A stretch of 63,228 nucleotides of DNA from Pseudomonadota bacterium (lineage in GTDB: Bacteria; Pseudomonadota; Alphaproteobacteria; Rhizobiales; Xanthobacteraceae). The notes beneath the pieces were generated by a model that saw nothing but the letters and a program-made list of their open reading frames with translations, had not been told where the DNA came from and did no database searches. The stretch lies in NCBI GenBank assembly GCA_023451825.1, contig JAEXYA010000056.1, positions 1 through 63,228 on the forward strand, in the 5' to 3' direction. The position numbers and the translations under genes are program-made. Positions within the stretch are counted from its first letter, which is position 1, and every line of letters starts with the position of its first letter. Below are positions 9,080 to 17,686 of this stretch, one piece after another.

Positions 9080-9940
9080 ATGCTGCGATTCCGGCTGTTG
9101 GTCCTGCGGTCGCGGAGCTTGGCGTTGCGTCACAAAGTTGAAATCTCGCGCCGGCGTGTGATGGCCATCGGCCTTGCCGCTTGTGTCGCGCTCGCGCCGC
9201 AAAGCGTTTCCGCGCAAGGCTTCTTCGATTTTCTGTTCGGTGGCGGCCAGCCACAACAAAAGCAGCAACCACGCCGCGGCGGACCACCGCAGGGTGATTT
9301 CTTCTCCGATCCGTTCGGCCTCAATACACCGCAAGAACAACCGCAGCCCCAGCGCAGCGCGTCCAGCGGCGGCGGTCCTGCTTTCTGCGTCCGCACCTGC
9401 GACGGCAAATATTTTCCGCTCACCCGCGGCGGCGCCAGCCCGGTGCAGATGTGCCAGGCGTTTTGCCCGGCCTCACCGACCAAGGTGATGTTCGGCAGCA
9501 ACATCGACTATGCGACGTCATCCAATGGCGAGCGCTATGCGGACCTGCCGAATGCCTTTGCCTATCGCAAGGCGCTGAAGGCCGACTGCACCTGCAACGG
9601 CCGCGACCCCGCCGGCCTCGCGCCGATCGATCTCACGCTCGATACGTCGCTGCGTCCCGGCGACGTGGTGGCCACTACCAACGGTCTTGTCGCGTTCAAC
9701 GGCATGCGCACCGGCAACAACCAGGCTGCTGAATTCACTCCGGTCGCGTCCTATCCTGGCCTCACCTCGGATGTACGTGCACGACTGGGCGAGATGAAGG
9801 TTGCCCCGGTCGCCGCCGAAATGATCACCGACGAAGCGCCGATGGCCGAAACGCCGCGCGAAATCGCACCGCTTCCGGCCGCGACCATCGCGCCGAAGCG
9901 TGCGCCGGCGCAGGCGGCCAAGCGCGCCGAGGCGAATTAA
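9080..9940 (+). CDS. DUF2865 exported protein
   Basis: A 286-aa protein with a secretion signal (VMAIGLAACVALAPQSVSAQ), then a Gln/Gly/Pro-rich segment and a cysteine-containing DUF2865 domain (CVRTCDGKYFPLTRGG, MCQAFCPASPTKVMFGS, SSNGERYADLPNAFAYRKAL, CTCNGRD). Six cysteines in CxxxC-like pairs suggest periplasmic disulfides. The family is common in Bradyrhizobium relatives and has no known function. The start at ATG 9080 leaves a long basic leader; ATG 9161, right before the hydrophobic core, is an alternative start. Confidence 0.75.
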   Translation: MLRFRLLVLRSRSLALRHKVEISRRRVMAIGLAACVALAPQSVSAQGFFDFLFGGGQPQQKQQPRRGGPPQGDFFSDPFGLNTPQEQPQPQRSASSGGGPAFCVRTCDGKYFPLTRGGASPVQMCQAFCPASPTKVMFGSNIDYATSSNGERYADLPNAFAYRKALKADCTCNGRDPAGLAPIDLTLDTSLRPGDVVATTNGLVAFNGMRTGNNQAAEFTPVASYPGLTSDVRARLGEMKVAPVAAEMITDEAPMAETPREIAPLPAATIAPKRAPAQAAKRAEAN

Positions 9941-9952
9941 GCCGACTGGCTG

Positions 9953-10384
9953 TTACCGTCCGATGATGACGCCGACCACATTCGTTTCCGACAAATATTT
10001 CCGCTCGATCTCCGCCCGCGCGGCCGCACGATTGTCGGCCGTCAGCAGGCCGCGCATCTCGGCCAGGATCATCCAGCAATAGCCCCACCAATCCGTGAGC
10101 ATGCCGTCGTCGCCGACCAGATCGTAGCCTTGCCCGGCGGCGAAGCTGCGGGCACTCGCCTCGTCGAGCAGGTCGAGCCAGGCGTGATCTTCCAGTGAGA
10201 AAAGATCGTCGCTGACATCATTGGTTGTATATCCCCACACCGACAGGCACACCGCATTGAATTCGCGATCGATCTGGTCGTCATCCACGGGATAACGACG
10301 CGCGTTGAGGTGCAGACGGGTGAGCGATCGCGCGAAATCGGCAATCCGGGTGAGCGCGAATGTGTCGAAGGCAATGTTGGGCAT
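9953..10384 (-). CDS. Conserved hypothetical protein, acidic
   Basis: A 143-aa acidic soluble protein (MPNIAFDTFALTRIADFARSL...). It is rich in Asp and Trp in the middle (DDLFSLEDHAWLDLLDE, TDWWGYCWMILAEMRGLL) and has no signal peptide or membrane span. I do not recognise the family. It is convergent with the DUF2865 gene (12-bp gap), and its upstream side faces the GIY-YIG element. Confidence 0.6.
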   Translation of the reverse strand: MPNIAFDTFALTRIADFARSLTRLHLNARRYPVDDDQIDREFNAVCLSVWGYTTNDVSDDLFSLEDHAWLDLLDEASARSFAAGQGYDLVGDDGMLTDWWGYCWMILAEMRGLLTADNRAAARAEIERKYLSETNVVGVIIGR

Positions 10385-10481
10385 GGCTGGCCTTGCAAAC
10401 GATCTGAGGGCTTCGAATCGGAACCTATATCAAATGCTTGCGAATTTGTTCTTTATTTGTTCTTATAAATTAATGCTCTGT

Positions 10482-10518
10482 TGTCATCCCGGCGCACGCC
10501 GGGATCCATAGCCTCCGA
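10482..10518. repeat. Left terminal inverted repeat of GIY-YIG element
   Basis: 37 bp ending atccatagcctccga; it pairs with 10851-10887 with two mismatches. The outer part is a self-complementary CCCGGCG-type hairpin. Confidence 0.75.
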
Positions 10519-10532
10519 CGACGTTTTGCGGG

Positions 10533-10848
10533 ATGCCCATGCCCGGATCGCGTTCCTACTTCGTCTACATTCTTGCGAGCGGTCGCAACGGCACGCTCTA
10601 TATCGGCGTGACGAAATATCGGCGTGACGAACGATATCCATCGCCGGATGGCTCAGCATCGCGGCGGCGGAGGTTCGAAATTCGTCAGAAAATATGGTGT
10701 CCTAAGGCTGGTTTACGTCGAACAATATGACTCAGTCATGGATGCGATCACGCGCGAGCAACAGCTCAAAAACTGGAAGCGGGACTGGAAGATCCAGCTT
10801 GTCGAGCAGGATAACTCCGATTGGGGCGATCTGTCCGGATTGCTATGA
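10533..10848 (+). pseudogene. GIY-YIG nuclease family gene, frameshifted
   Basis: URI-type GIY-YIG endonuclease. The first frame (from ATG 10533) gives SRSYFVYILASGRNGTLYIGVT, containing the YVYIL and YIG motif halves. The rest continues in another frame from about 10624 as TNDIHRRMAQHRGGGGSKF and ITREQQLKNWKRDWKIQLVE. A 16-bp tandem duplication at 10600-10631 causes the shift. Removing one copy restores a 99-aa protein of normal family length. It may be a recent pseudogene or a slippage-reversible gene. It lies within the inverted repeats at 10482-10887. Confidence 0.85.
10600..10631. repeat. 16-bp perfect tandem duplication
   Basis: atatcggcgtgacgaa occurs twice in direct succession. As 16 is not a multiple of three, it shifts the reading frame of the GIY-YIG gene. 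Confidence 0.95.
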
Positions 10849-10850
10849 GC

Positions 10851-10887
10851 TCGGAGGTTATGGATCCCGGCGTTCGCCGGGATGACA
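10851..10887. repeat. Right terminal inverted repeat of GIY-YIG element
   Basis: Begins tcggaggttatggatccc; it is the inverted partner of 10482-10518 and starts 3 nt after the GIY-YIG stop codon. Confidence 0.75.
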
Positions 10888-11004
10888 AATCATGCCATGA
10901 TCTGCACAAAACCGCGGCATAACCATAGCAAAACCTCCGCACCGCAGTGGGTTTCCGACCACCCATGAATGGGCGTATGCTCCCGCGCCGCGCCACAGAT
11001 CAGG

Positions 11005-13536
11005 ATGACCAGTTTGTCAGACCAGTCCACGCCAGCACAATTCCAGCCTCAGAACGCGCCGATCGACGAGTTGCTGCTCGCCGAGATCAAGAGCGCCATT
11101 CTCGTCAAGCTGACGCTCGGCATTGGCAAAGAACCCTCCTTCGCCACCAAACATGACTGGTACAAGGCCGCTGCACTGACCCTGCGCGATCGGGTCGTGC
11201 ATCGCTGGCTGCTGTCCGAGAAGGAGAGCTACGATGCCGGCCGCAAGCGCGTCTATTATCTTTCGCTCGAATTCCTGATTGGACGCCTGTTCACCGACGC
11301 GCTGAACAATATGGGCCTGCTGCCGATTTTCCGCGCCGCGCTGGAAGATCTCGGCGTCGGTCTTGAAGAGCTCCGCAAATGCGAGCCCGATGCGGCGCTC
11401 GGCAATGGCGGCCTTGGCCGTCTTGCCGCCTGCTTCATGGAGAGCATGTCGACCCTCGCCATTCCCGCTTACGGCTATGGCATCCGTTACGATTTCGGCT
11501 TGTTCAAGCAGATCATCTCAAAGGGCTGGCAAAAGGAATATCCCGACGAGTGGCTGAGCTTCGGCAACCCGTGGGAGCTGCCGCGGCCGGAGGTCGTCTA
11601 TCACATCCACTTCGGCGGCAGCGTCGAGGTCGTCGATGACGCCAAGGGCCATCAGCGTTCCGTTTGGCATCCCGGCGAGACCGTGGAAGCCGTGGCCTAT
11701 GACACGCCCATCGTCGGCTGGCGCGGTCAGCATGTGAATGCGCTGCGGCTGTGGTCCGCGCGCGCCCCCGATCCGCTGCGGCTCGACGTATTCAACACCG
11801 GCGACTATGTGAGCGCCAGCGCCGAGCAGGCGCGCGCCGAAGCGATCTGCAAATTCCTCTATCCGAACGACGAAAGCGCCGCCGGCCGCGAATTGCGGCT
11901 CCGGCAGGAGTATTTCTTCGTCTCCGCCTCGCTGCAGGATCTGGTCAAACGGCACATGGAAGCCGAAGGCAATCTGCGTGGCCTCGCCAACAAGGCGGCG
12001 GTGCAGATGAACGACACGCATCCGAGCCTGGCCATCGCCGAGCTGATGCGAATTCTGATCGACGTGCACAATATGCGCTGGGATGCGGCGTGGCAGATCA
12101 CCAATGCGACGCTGTCCTACACCAATCACACGCTGCTGCCGGAAGCGCTCGAGACCTGGCCGGTGGAACTGATGGAGCGGCTGCTGCCACGCCATCTCGA
12201 AATCATCTATCGCATCAATGTCGCGCATCTCGACCGCGCCGATGCCATCCGCCCTGGCGACACCAATTACCGCGCCTCGGTCTCGATCATCGACGAAACC
12301 GCAGGGCGCCGCGTGCGCATGGGGAATCTCGCTTTCATCGGCTCACACCGCATTAACGGTGTGTCGGCGATGCATTCGGAGCTGATGAAGGAGACCGTGT
12401 TCCGCGATCTCAACCAGCTCTATCCCGGCCGCATCACCAACAAGACCAACGGCATCACCTTCCGACGCTGGCTGACGCTGGCCAATCCGAAGCTGACCGA
12501 CCTGCTCCGCGCCACCTGCGGCGAAGCCGTGCTCGACGATCCCACACGTCTGATCAAGCTCGAAGCCTATGCCGGCGACGCCGCATTCCAGCAGGAATTC
12601 CGCAAGGTCAAGCATCACAACAAGCTGGCGATGGCCCGGTTGATCGGCGAGAAGCTCGGCGTCCAGGCCGATCCGTCGGCGCTGTTCGACGTGCAGATCA
12701 AGCGCATCCACGAATACAAGCGGCAGCTGCTCAACATCGTCGAGACCGTTGCGCTGTATCAGGCGATCAAGGACGAGCCGAACAAGAACTGGGTCCCCCG
12801 CGTGAAGATTTTCGCGGGCAAGGCAGCAGCGAGCTATCGCTATGCCAAGCTGATCATCAAACTCGCCAATGACGTCGCGCGCATGGTCAATAATGACGAG
12901 ACGATCAAGGGCCAGTTGAAGGTCGCCTTCATGCCTGACTACAATGTCTCGCTCGCCGAGATCATCATTCCTGCCGCCGATCTCTCCGAGCAGATTTCGA
13001 CGGCCGGCATGGAAGCGTCCGGCACCGGCAACATGAAGCTGTCGCTGAATGGTGCGCTGACCATCGGCACGCTGGACGGCGCCAATATCGAAATCCGCGA
13101 CAATGTCGGCCCGGAGAACATTGCGATCTTCGGCATGACCGCCGACGAAGTGGTCGAGCGCCGCAATCGCGGGCTCGATGCGTCGGACGTGATCTCGAAG
13201 TCGCCCAATCTCGGCCGCGCCATTTATGCGATCGAGAGTGGCTTCTTCTCCCCCGACGACCCCGGTCGCTTCGGGGGCATCGGCCACGCGCTGCGCCATC
13301 TCGATCATTACATGGTCTCGGCGGATTTCGACTCCTATTACGACGCCCAACGCAGCGTCGATGCGCGTTGGGCTGCCGGCTCGGCCTGGAGCCGTGCGGC
13401 CATTCTCAACACGGCGCGTATGGGCTGGTTCTCATCGGACCGTACCATTCGCGAATATGCGGAGGATATTTGGCACGTGCCTGTGGCAAGCCAGATGCCG
13501 ACTACATTTGCGCAGCAGGTGCGGAAGGCGACGTAA
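11005..13536 (+). CDS. glgP: Glycogen/starch/alpha-glucan phosphorylase
   Basis: Releases glucose-1-phosphate from glycogen, using pyridoxal phosphate. The protein is 843 aa, the usual length. The N-terminal half has RVYYLSLEFLIGRLF and ALGNGGLGRLAACFMES. The C-terminal half has VQIKRIHEYKRQLLN and the cofactor loop EASGTGNMKLSLNGA with the PLP lysine at about residue 678. I use ATG 11005 (MTSLSDQSTPAQ); TTG 11014 has a better-placed AGGA and could be the real start, and ATG 10969 has no ribosome site. No other glycogen genes are nearby. It is followed after 6 nt by a palindrome. Confidence 0.96.
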   Translation: MTSLSDQSTPAQFQPQNAPIDELLLAEIKSAILVKLTLGIGKEPSFATKHDWYKAAALTLRDRVVHRWLLSEKESYDAGRKRVYYLSLEFLIGRLFTDALNNMGLLPIFRAALEDLGVGLEELRKCEPDAALGNGGLGRLAACFMESMSTLAIPAYGYGIRYDFGLFKQIISKGWQKEYPDEWLSFGNPWELPRPEVVYHIHFGGSVEVVDDAKGHQRSVWHPGETVEAVAYDTPIVGWRGQHVNALRLWSARAPDPLRLDVFNTGDYVSASAEQARAEAICKFLYPNDESAAGRELRLRQEYFFVSASLQDLVKRHMEAEGNLRGLANKAAVQMNDTHPSLAIAELMRILIDVHNMRWDAAWQITNATLSYTNHTLLPEALETWPVELMERLLPRHLEIIYRINVAHLDRADAIRPGDTNYRASVSIIDETAGRRVRMGNLAFIGSHRINGVSAMHSELMKETVFRDLNQLYPGRITNKTNGITFRRWLTLANPKLTDLLRATCGEAVLDDPTRLIKLEAYAGDAAFQQEFRKVKHHNKLAMARLIGEKLGVQADPSALFDVQIKRIHEYKRQLLNIVETVALYQAIKDEPNKNWVPRVKIFAGKAAASYRYAKLIIKLANDVARMVNNDETIKGQLKVAFMPDYNVSLAEIIIPAADLSEQISTAGMEASGTGNMKLSLNGALTIGTLDGANIEIRDNVGPENIAIFGMTADEVVERRNRGLDASDVISKSPNLGRAIYAIESGFFSPDDPGRFGGIGHALRHLDHYMVSADFDSYYDAQRSVDARWAAGSAWSRAAILNTARMGWFSSDRTIREYAEDIWHVPVASQMPTTFAQQVRKAT

Positions 13537-13541
13537 ATTGT

Positions 13542-13591
13542 CGTAGCGCGTCGGGTGGGCAAAGGCGCGCTTGCGCCGTGCCCACCCTACG
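13542..13591. repeat. Palindromic repeat (GGGTGGGCAAAGGCGC family), copy 1
   Basis: Arms cgtagcgcgtcgggtgggc and gcccaccctacga surround aaaggcgcgcttgcgccgt. It lies between the convergent glgP and EamA genes and may serve as their shared 3' hairpin. A longer relative is at 40563-40652. Confidence 0.8.
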
Positions 13592-13612
13592 AACTCCATC
13601 CGGGCTACGGCC

Positions 13613-14047
13613 TCAGCGATACGCCACCAGCACCGCACCGCAGGCGATCATCACGACGCCGAGCCAGTTCGGCAGTGACAGTTTTTCGCCGAGAAACAGC
13701 ACCGCAAACACCGCCACGAACACGACGCTCAGCTTGTCGATCGGCGCCACCCGCGCCGCATCGCCGAGCTTCAGCGCGCGGAAATAGCAGATCCACGACG
13801 CACCGGTGGCGCAGCCGGACAGGACGAGGAAGATCCAGGTTTTCGCCGAGATCGTCGATGGCGACTGCCAGTTGCCGGTGGCCACCACGATCAGCCCTGC
13901 CGCGAACAGGATGACGATGGTGCGGATGAAAGTGGCGAAATCGGAATTGACGTTCTCGATGCCGATCTTGGCGAAGATCGCCGTGAGCGCAGCGAAAGCC
14001 GCAGAGAGAACGGCCCAGAATGGCCAAGTGAGGGTGAGGTTTTTCAA
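13613..14047 (-). CDS. Half-size EamA (DMT) transporter
   Basis: A 144-aa membrane protein with five hydrophobic segments and a single EamA domain (WAVLSAAFAALTAIFAKIG at the start, GLIVVATGNW, WICYFRALKLGDAARVAPIDKLSVVFV, FLGEKLSLPNWLGVVMIACGAVLVA at the end). Most drug/metabolite transporters have two such domains; single-domain members are thought to work as dimers. The substrate is unknown. The gene lies downstream of pckA, separated from it by a terminator and a 91-bp palindrome, so it is probably transcribed on its own. Confidence 0.8.
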   Translation of the reverse strand: MKNLTLTWPFWAVLSAAFAALTAIFAKIGIENVNSDFATFIRTIVILFAAGLIVVATGNWQSPSTISAKTWIFLVLSGCATGASWICYFRALKLGDAARVAPIDKLSVVFVAVFAVLFLGEKLSLPNWLGVVMIACGAVLVAYR

Positions 14048-14064
14048 GGCGAGAACCTTTCAGC

Positions 14065-14155
14065 CGTCATTGCGAGGAGCGTCAGCGACGAAGCAATCCA
14101 GAGCCAAGCGAAGCAAGTCTGGATTGCTTCGTCGCTGACGCTCCTCGCAATGACG
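14065..14155. repeat. 91-bp palindrome with perfect 36-bp arms (CGTCATTGCGAGGAGC family)
   Basis: 14065-14100 and 14120-14155 are exact inverted copies, extending to 38 bp with the inner GA/TC, around a 15-nt loop. It belongs to the family also seen at 17687-17797 and 34732-34808. It lies upstream of the EamA gene and downstream of the pckA terminator. Confidence 0.95.
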
Positions 14156-14175
14156 AGTTAAAACTTGGACAGAAA

Positions 14176-14206
14176 CAAAAAAGGGCGGCCTCGCGGCCGC
14201 CCTTTC
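14176..14206 (-). terminator. Rho-independent terminator of pckA
   Basis: On the minus strand, a stem aagggcggcc/ggccgccctt closes on a gcga loop and is followed by a run of T. It lies 20 nt beyond the pckA stop codon. Confidence 0.88.
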
Positions 14207-14226
14207 GTATCTCATTTGCGCGACGC

Positions 14227-15840
14227 TTACTCCGCCGCGATCTTCACATCCGGCGCAGCGGCGCGCACTTCCGCGTCCACCTGCGCTTCGAACTTGGCAA
14301 AGTTCTTCTGGAACATGCCGACGAGCTTACGCGCAGTGGCGTCGAATTCGGCCTTGTCCTTCCAGGTGTTCACCGGATCGAGGATTTCGCTCGGCACGCC
14401 CGGCAATGCGGTCGGGACGGCGAAGCCGAAATACTTGTCCGTGCGGAATTCCACGTTGCGCAGCGAACCGTCGAGAGCCGCGGTGAGCAGCGCGCGCGTC
14501 ACCTTGATGGGCATGCGCGAGCCGACGCCGTATTTGCCGCCGGTCCAGCCGGTGTTCACCAGCCAGCAATCGACCTTATGCTTGGCGATGAGGTCGCGCA
14601 GCATGTTGCCGTAAACAGACGGATCGAGCGGCAGGAACGGCGAGCCGAAGCAGGTGGAGAATTCCGGCTCCGGATCGTTGCCGAGACCACGCTCGGTGCC
14701 GGCGACCTTGGCGGTGTAGCCGGACAGGAAGTGATACATCGCCTGCGCCGGGGTCAGCTTGGCGATGGGCGGCAGCACGCCGAAGGCGTCAGCGGCGAGC
14801 ATCACGACGTTCTTGGGCTGCGGCGCGCGGCCGGTGCGCGAAGCGTTCGGGATAAAATCGAGCGGATAGGCCGAACGGGTGTTCTCGGTCTTCGAGCCAT
14901 CGTCGAAATCCGGCACCTTGGTGTTTTCATCGAGAACCACGTTCTCGAGCACGGCACCGAAACGCTTGGAGGCGGCGTAGATCGCCGGCTCGGCTTCTTC
15001 GGAGAGCTTGATGGTCTTGGCGTAGCAGCCGCCTTCGAAATTGAAGACGCCGTCCTTGCCCCAGCCATGCTCGTCATCGCCGATCAGCGTGCGCTTCGGA
15101 TCGGCCGAGAGCGTGGTCTTGCCGGTGCCCGACAGGCCGAAGAAGATCGCTGTATCGCCATCGGGGCCGACATTGGCCGAGCAATGCATCGGCATCACGC
15201 CCTTGGCGGGCAGATAGTAATTCAGCGTGGTGAAGACCGACTTCTTCATCTCGCCGGCATAATAAGACCCGCCGATCAGGACGATCTTGCGGGCGAAATC
15301 GATAGCCACGACGTTCTCCGAACGGCAGCCGTGACGTTTGGGATCGGCGCGGAAGCTCGGCAGGTCGATGATGGTGAGCTCGGGCACGAAGTCCTTGAGC
15401 GCAGCAGCTTCCGGGCGGATCAGCAGCGTGCGGATGAACAGCGAGTGCCAGGCGAGTTCGGTGAACACGCGGGTCTTGATCTGGAAGGTCGGATCAGCGC
15501 CGCCATAGAGATCCTGCGCGAACAGGGTCATGCCTTCGGCGTGCTTCTTGAAATCGGTGTAGAGCGCTTCGAACTGCTCTGGCGTGATCGCCTGATTGCC
15601 GGCCCACCACATGTTCTCGGTGGACGCGTCCTTGACGGTGAACTTGTCCTTCGGGCTGCGGCCCGTGAAATCGCCGGTGTCTGCGCAAAGCGCGCCATCG
15701 GACGACAATTCGGCTTCGCCGTTCTTCAGCGAATGCGCATAGAGCTGCGGCGCTCCGAGATTCCAGTTCACCGCCTTGAGGTTTTTCAGTCCGAATTTGT
15801 CGGCGCCATAAGCGCTGTTGCGTACGCCCGTCTCTTCCAC
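14227..15840 (-). CDS. pckA: Phosphoenolpyruvate carboxykinase (ATP)
   Basis: Converts oxaloacetate and ATP to phosphoenolpyruvate, the entry step of gluconeogenesis from TCA intermediates. The 537-aa protein shows the substrate segment GRSPKDKFTV, the kinase loop GLSGTGKTTLS, the metal-binding GDDEHGW and a C-terminal TGWTGGKYGVG. The start is a GTG at 15840 with a perfect AAGGAGG 7 nt upstream, so translation should be strong. The promoter region (15841-16021) contains a 9-bp dyad that may be an operator. The gene lies close to chvI/chvG; in other rhizobia the two regions are also often near each other. Confidence 0.97.
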   Translation of the reverse strand: MEETGVRNSAYGADKFGLKNLKAVNWNLGAPQLYAHSLKNGEAELSSDGALCADTGDFTGRSPKDKFTVKDASTENMWWAGNQAITPEQFEALYTDFKKHAEGMTLFAQDLYGGADPTFQIKTRVFTELAWHSLFIRTLLIRPEAAALKDFVPELTIIDLPSFRADPKRHGCRSENVVAIDFARKIVLIGGSYYAGEMKKSVFTTLNYYLPAKGVMPMHCSANVGPDGDTAIFFGLSGTGKTTLSADPKRTLIGDDEHGWGKDGVFNFEGGCYAKTIKLSEEAEPAIYAASKRFGAVLENVVLDENTKVPDFDDGSKTENTRSAYPLDFIPNASRTGRAPQPKNVVMLAADAFGVLPPIAKLTPAQAMYHFLSGYTAKVAGTERGLGNDPEPEFSTCFGSPFLPLDPSVYGNMLRDLIAKHKVDCWLVNTGWTGGKYGVGSRMPIKVTRALLTAALDGSLRNVEFRTDKYFGFAVPTALPGVPSEILDPVNTWKDKAEFDATARKLVGMFQKNFAKFEAQVDAEVRAAAPDVKIAAE

Positions 15841-15908
15841 GGTAGTCCTCCTTAGAGCCCGCTATTCGACATGTGCGGTTGCCTCCAACCACCCATTGCA
15901 GCGGTAGC

Positions 15909-15955
15909 CGTCACTATAACCGCTCCGGCTTTGATCGGGCGACTGAATAGTGACG
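15909..15955. promoter_or_regulatory. Dyad CGTCACTAT-N29-ATAGTGACG upstream of pckA
   Basis: Perfect 9-bp inverted repeats at 15909-15917 and 15947-15955, about 70-115 bp upstream of the pckA GTG. The spacing suggests either two half-sites of a looped regulator or a stem. The regulator is not known from the sequence. Confidence 0.35.
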
Positions 15956-16021
15956 AAGATGTGAAAAGCCAAGCGACTGTCACCTGACTTGGTTACTTCC
16001 AAGCACGGCCATGGGTATGGC

Positions 16022-16762
16022 TCAACCGTTCAAAGTGCGGGCCTGCTCTGCCAGTTCCCGAAGAACTTTTCTCAAATCCATCGGCGTGACGATCCGCCGC
16101 GGAAAATCGAGGCGCCACGCGCCCGACGTTTCGCTGTGCAGATCGAGCCCGTCAGGATCACAACCGGTGCAGCGCCAATCGCCTTCTTCCGCGCCAAGTA
16201 ATTTGACTGCGTAGAGATTGAGCGCATCGCGGTGATCGGCGTTCATGTGTTCGACAGCGCCCTCCTCTGCCGCAAGCATGCCCTCCGCACCTTCGAGATC
16301 GGTGAGATATTGCTCAGGCGCAAGATCGATGATGCGGCCGAAGCCGGCGACCAGATGGAGCGACGTCGGCCTGATCCGAAAGAACGAGAAATCCTTAAAA
16401 TCCACAAAGACTTGGGCTGTCGGATGGACCGTCAGATAGCGCCGTCGGAGCACCATGCGCTCGCTATCGCCGGCTTCCTCGGCGACGCCGCCGAGCATGA
16501 TGCGGGCGCCTTCAAGCGGATCGCCCAGCGCTCGCTCGTCCAACATCAGCGACACCCGCGGATCGCCCAGCAGGTTGCGGGTGTGGAGCGCCAGCCGCGA
16601 AATCAGGAGAATCGGCGACCCGTCCGGATGGCTCGCGACATTGACCAGGGAGCAATATGGGGCTCCGCTGCCGCTGATCAGGGTTGCAAGCGCGCCTTGC
16701 CTGTTGCGGCGCAGCAGTGACTTGGTGACGCGTGAGGGATCGAAATCGGTGGTCGGCTGCAT
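16022..16762 (-). CDS. HugZ-type heme-utilisation / pyridoxamine-phosphate-oxidase-fold protein
   Basis: A 246-aa protein with an N-terminal split-barrel domain (residues about 15-150: ALATLISGSGAPYCSLVNVA, GSPILLISRLALHTRNLLGDPRVSLMLDE) and a C-terminal DUF2470 domain (EEGAVEHMNADHRDALNLYAVKLLG, with the conserved HMNxDH). This arrangement is typical of the HugZ family, some of whose members degrade heme to release iron. A ribosome site AGGGAT precedes the ATG at 16762. It is divergent from chvI, with a 215-bp gap. Heme as substrate is inferred from the family. Confidence 0.82.
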   Translation of the reverse strand: MQPTTDFDPSRVTKSLLRRNRQGALATLISGSGAPYCSLVNVASHPDGSPILLISRLALHTRNLLGDPRVSLMLDERALGDPLEGARIMLGGVAEEAGDSERMVLRRRYLTVHPTAQVFVDFKDFSFFRIRPTSLHLVAGFGRIIDLAPEQYLTDLEGAEGMLAAEEGAVEHMNADHRDALNLYAVKLLGAEEGDWRCTGCDPDGLDLHSETSGAWRLDFPRRIVTPMDLRKVLRELAEQARTLNG

Positions 16763-16977
16763 CGTTAAATCCCTGTAATTCTTGAGCGAATGGCTTTTTA
16801 TCGGACCGGAACAAGCCTATAAAGATGTGGAACCCGCGTCCTCTTCACGCGTTAGTGGAACTTGGCCACACTTCAGCCCAGCTTGCATTGCTGGTTGACT
16901 GTGTTCTTAAGGCCACCTCATACGGCGGAATATCCCATCCCCCGCCGTACAGACCATCCGCTTCGGAAAGCAGGCTC

Positions 16978-17679
16978 ATGCCCACAATCGCCTTGGTCGA
17001 TGACGACCGCAACATTCTCACATCCGTATCGATCGCGCTGGAAGCCGAGGGCTACCGGATCATGACCTATACGGACGGTGCGTCTGCGCTGGACGGTTTT
17101 CGCACCAGCCAGCCGGACCTAGCGATCCTCGACATCAAGATGCCCCGCATGGACGGCATGGAGACGCTGCGTCGCCTGCGCCAGAAGTCGGACCTGCCGG
17201 TGATCTTCCTCACCTCGAAGGACGAGGAGATCGACGAATTGTTCGGCCTCAAGATGGGCGCCGACGATTTCATCCGCAAACCGTTCTCGCAGCGCCTGCT
17301 GGTCGAGCGCGTCAAGGCCGTGCTGCGCCGCGCAGCCCCGAAGGATCCGGCCGCCGCCCCGAAGGAAACCGACGCCAAGGCGCTGGATCGCGGCCTGCTC
17401 CGCATGGACCCGGAACGCCACACCTGCACCTGGAAGAACGAAGCGGTGACCCTCACCGTCACCGAATTCCTGATCCTGCAGGCGCTCGCCACCCGTCCCG
17501 GCGTGGTGAAGAGCCGCAACGCGCTGATGGATGCCGCTTACGACGATCAGGTCTATGTGGACGATCGCACCATCGACAGCCACATCAAGCGCCTGCGCAA
17601 GAAATTCAAGGTCGTGGATGACGACTTCGAGATGATCGAGACGCTTTATGGCGTCGGTTACCGCTTCAAGGAAACCTGA
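16978..17679 (+). CDS. chvI: Two-component response regulator ChvI
   Basis: OmpR-type regulator of 233 aa. The receiver domain has the acidic pocket DDD (residues 8-10), phospho-acceptor Asp52 (LAILDIKMPRMDG) and FLTSKDEEIDELFGLKMGADDF; the C-terminal winged helix ends DSHIKRLRKKFKVVDDDFEMIETLYGVGYRF. It matches ChvI, partner of ChvG, which controls envelope, acid-response and carbon genes in rhizobia and Agrobacterium. I chose ATG 16978 because the conserved protein starts there (MPTIALVDDD); upstream in-frame sequence is not domain-like. chvG follows after a 111-bp palindromic repeat. Confidence 0.95.
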   Translation: MPTIALVDDDRNILTSVSIALEAEGYRIMTYTDGASALDGFRTSQPDLAILDIKMPRMDGMETLRRLRQKSDLPVIFLTSKDEEIDELFGLKMGADDFIRKPFSQRLLVERVKAVLRRAAPKDPAAAPKETDAKALDRGLLRMDPERHTCTWKNEAVTLTVTEFLILQALATRPGVVKSRNALMDAAYDDQVYVDDRTIDSHIKRLRKKFKVVDDDFEMIETLYGVGYRFKET

Positions 17680-17686
17680 GCTCAGT

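Larger units (their letters stand above)
10482..10887. mobile_element. 406-bp GIY-YIG element with 37-bp terminal inverted repeats
   Basis: The left end (10482-10518, starting tgtcatcccggcgcacgccg) and the right end (10851-10887, ending cgttcgccgggatgaca) are inverted copies matching at 35 of 37 positions. Each end is itself a palindrome (atcccggcgNNcgccgggat). Almost the whole interior is a single GIY-YIG nuclease gene. The layout, one nuclease gene framed by inverted repeats, looks like a compact mobile or repeat-propagating unit. I saw no clear target-site duplication. Mobility is inferred, not shown. Confidence 0.55.
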
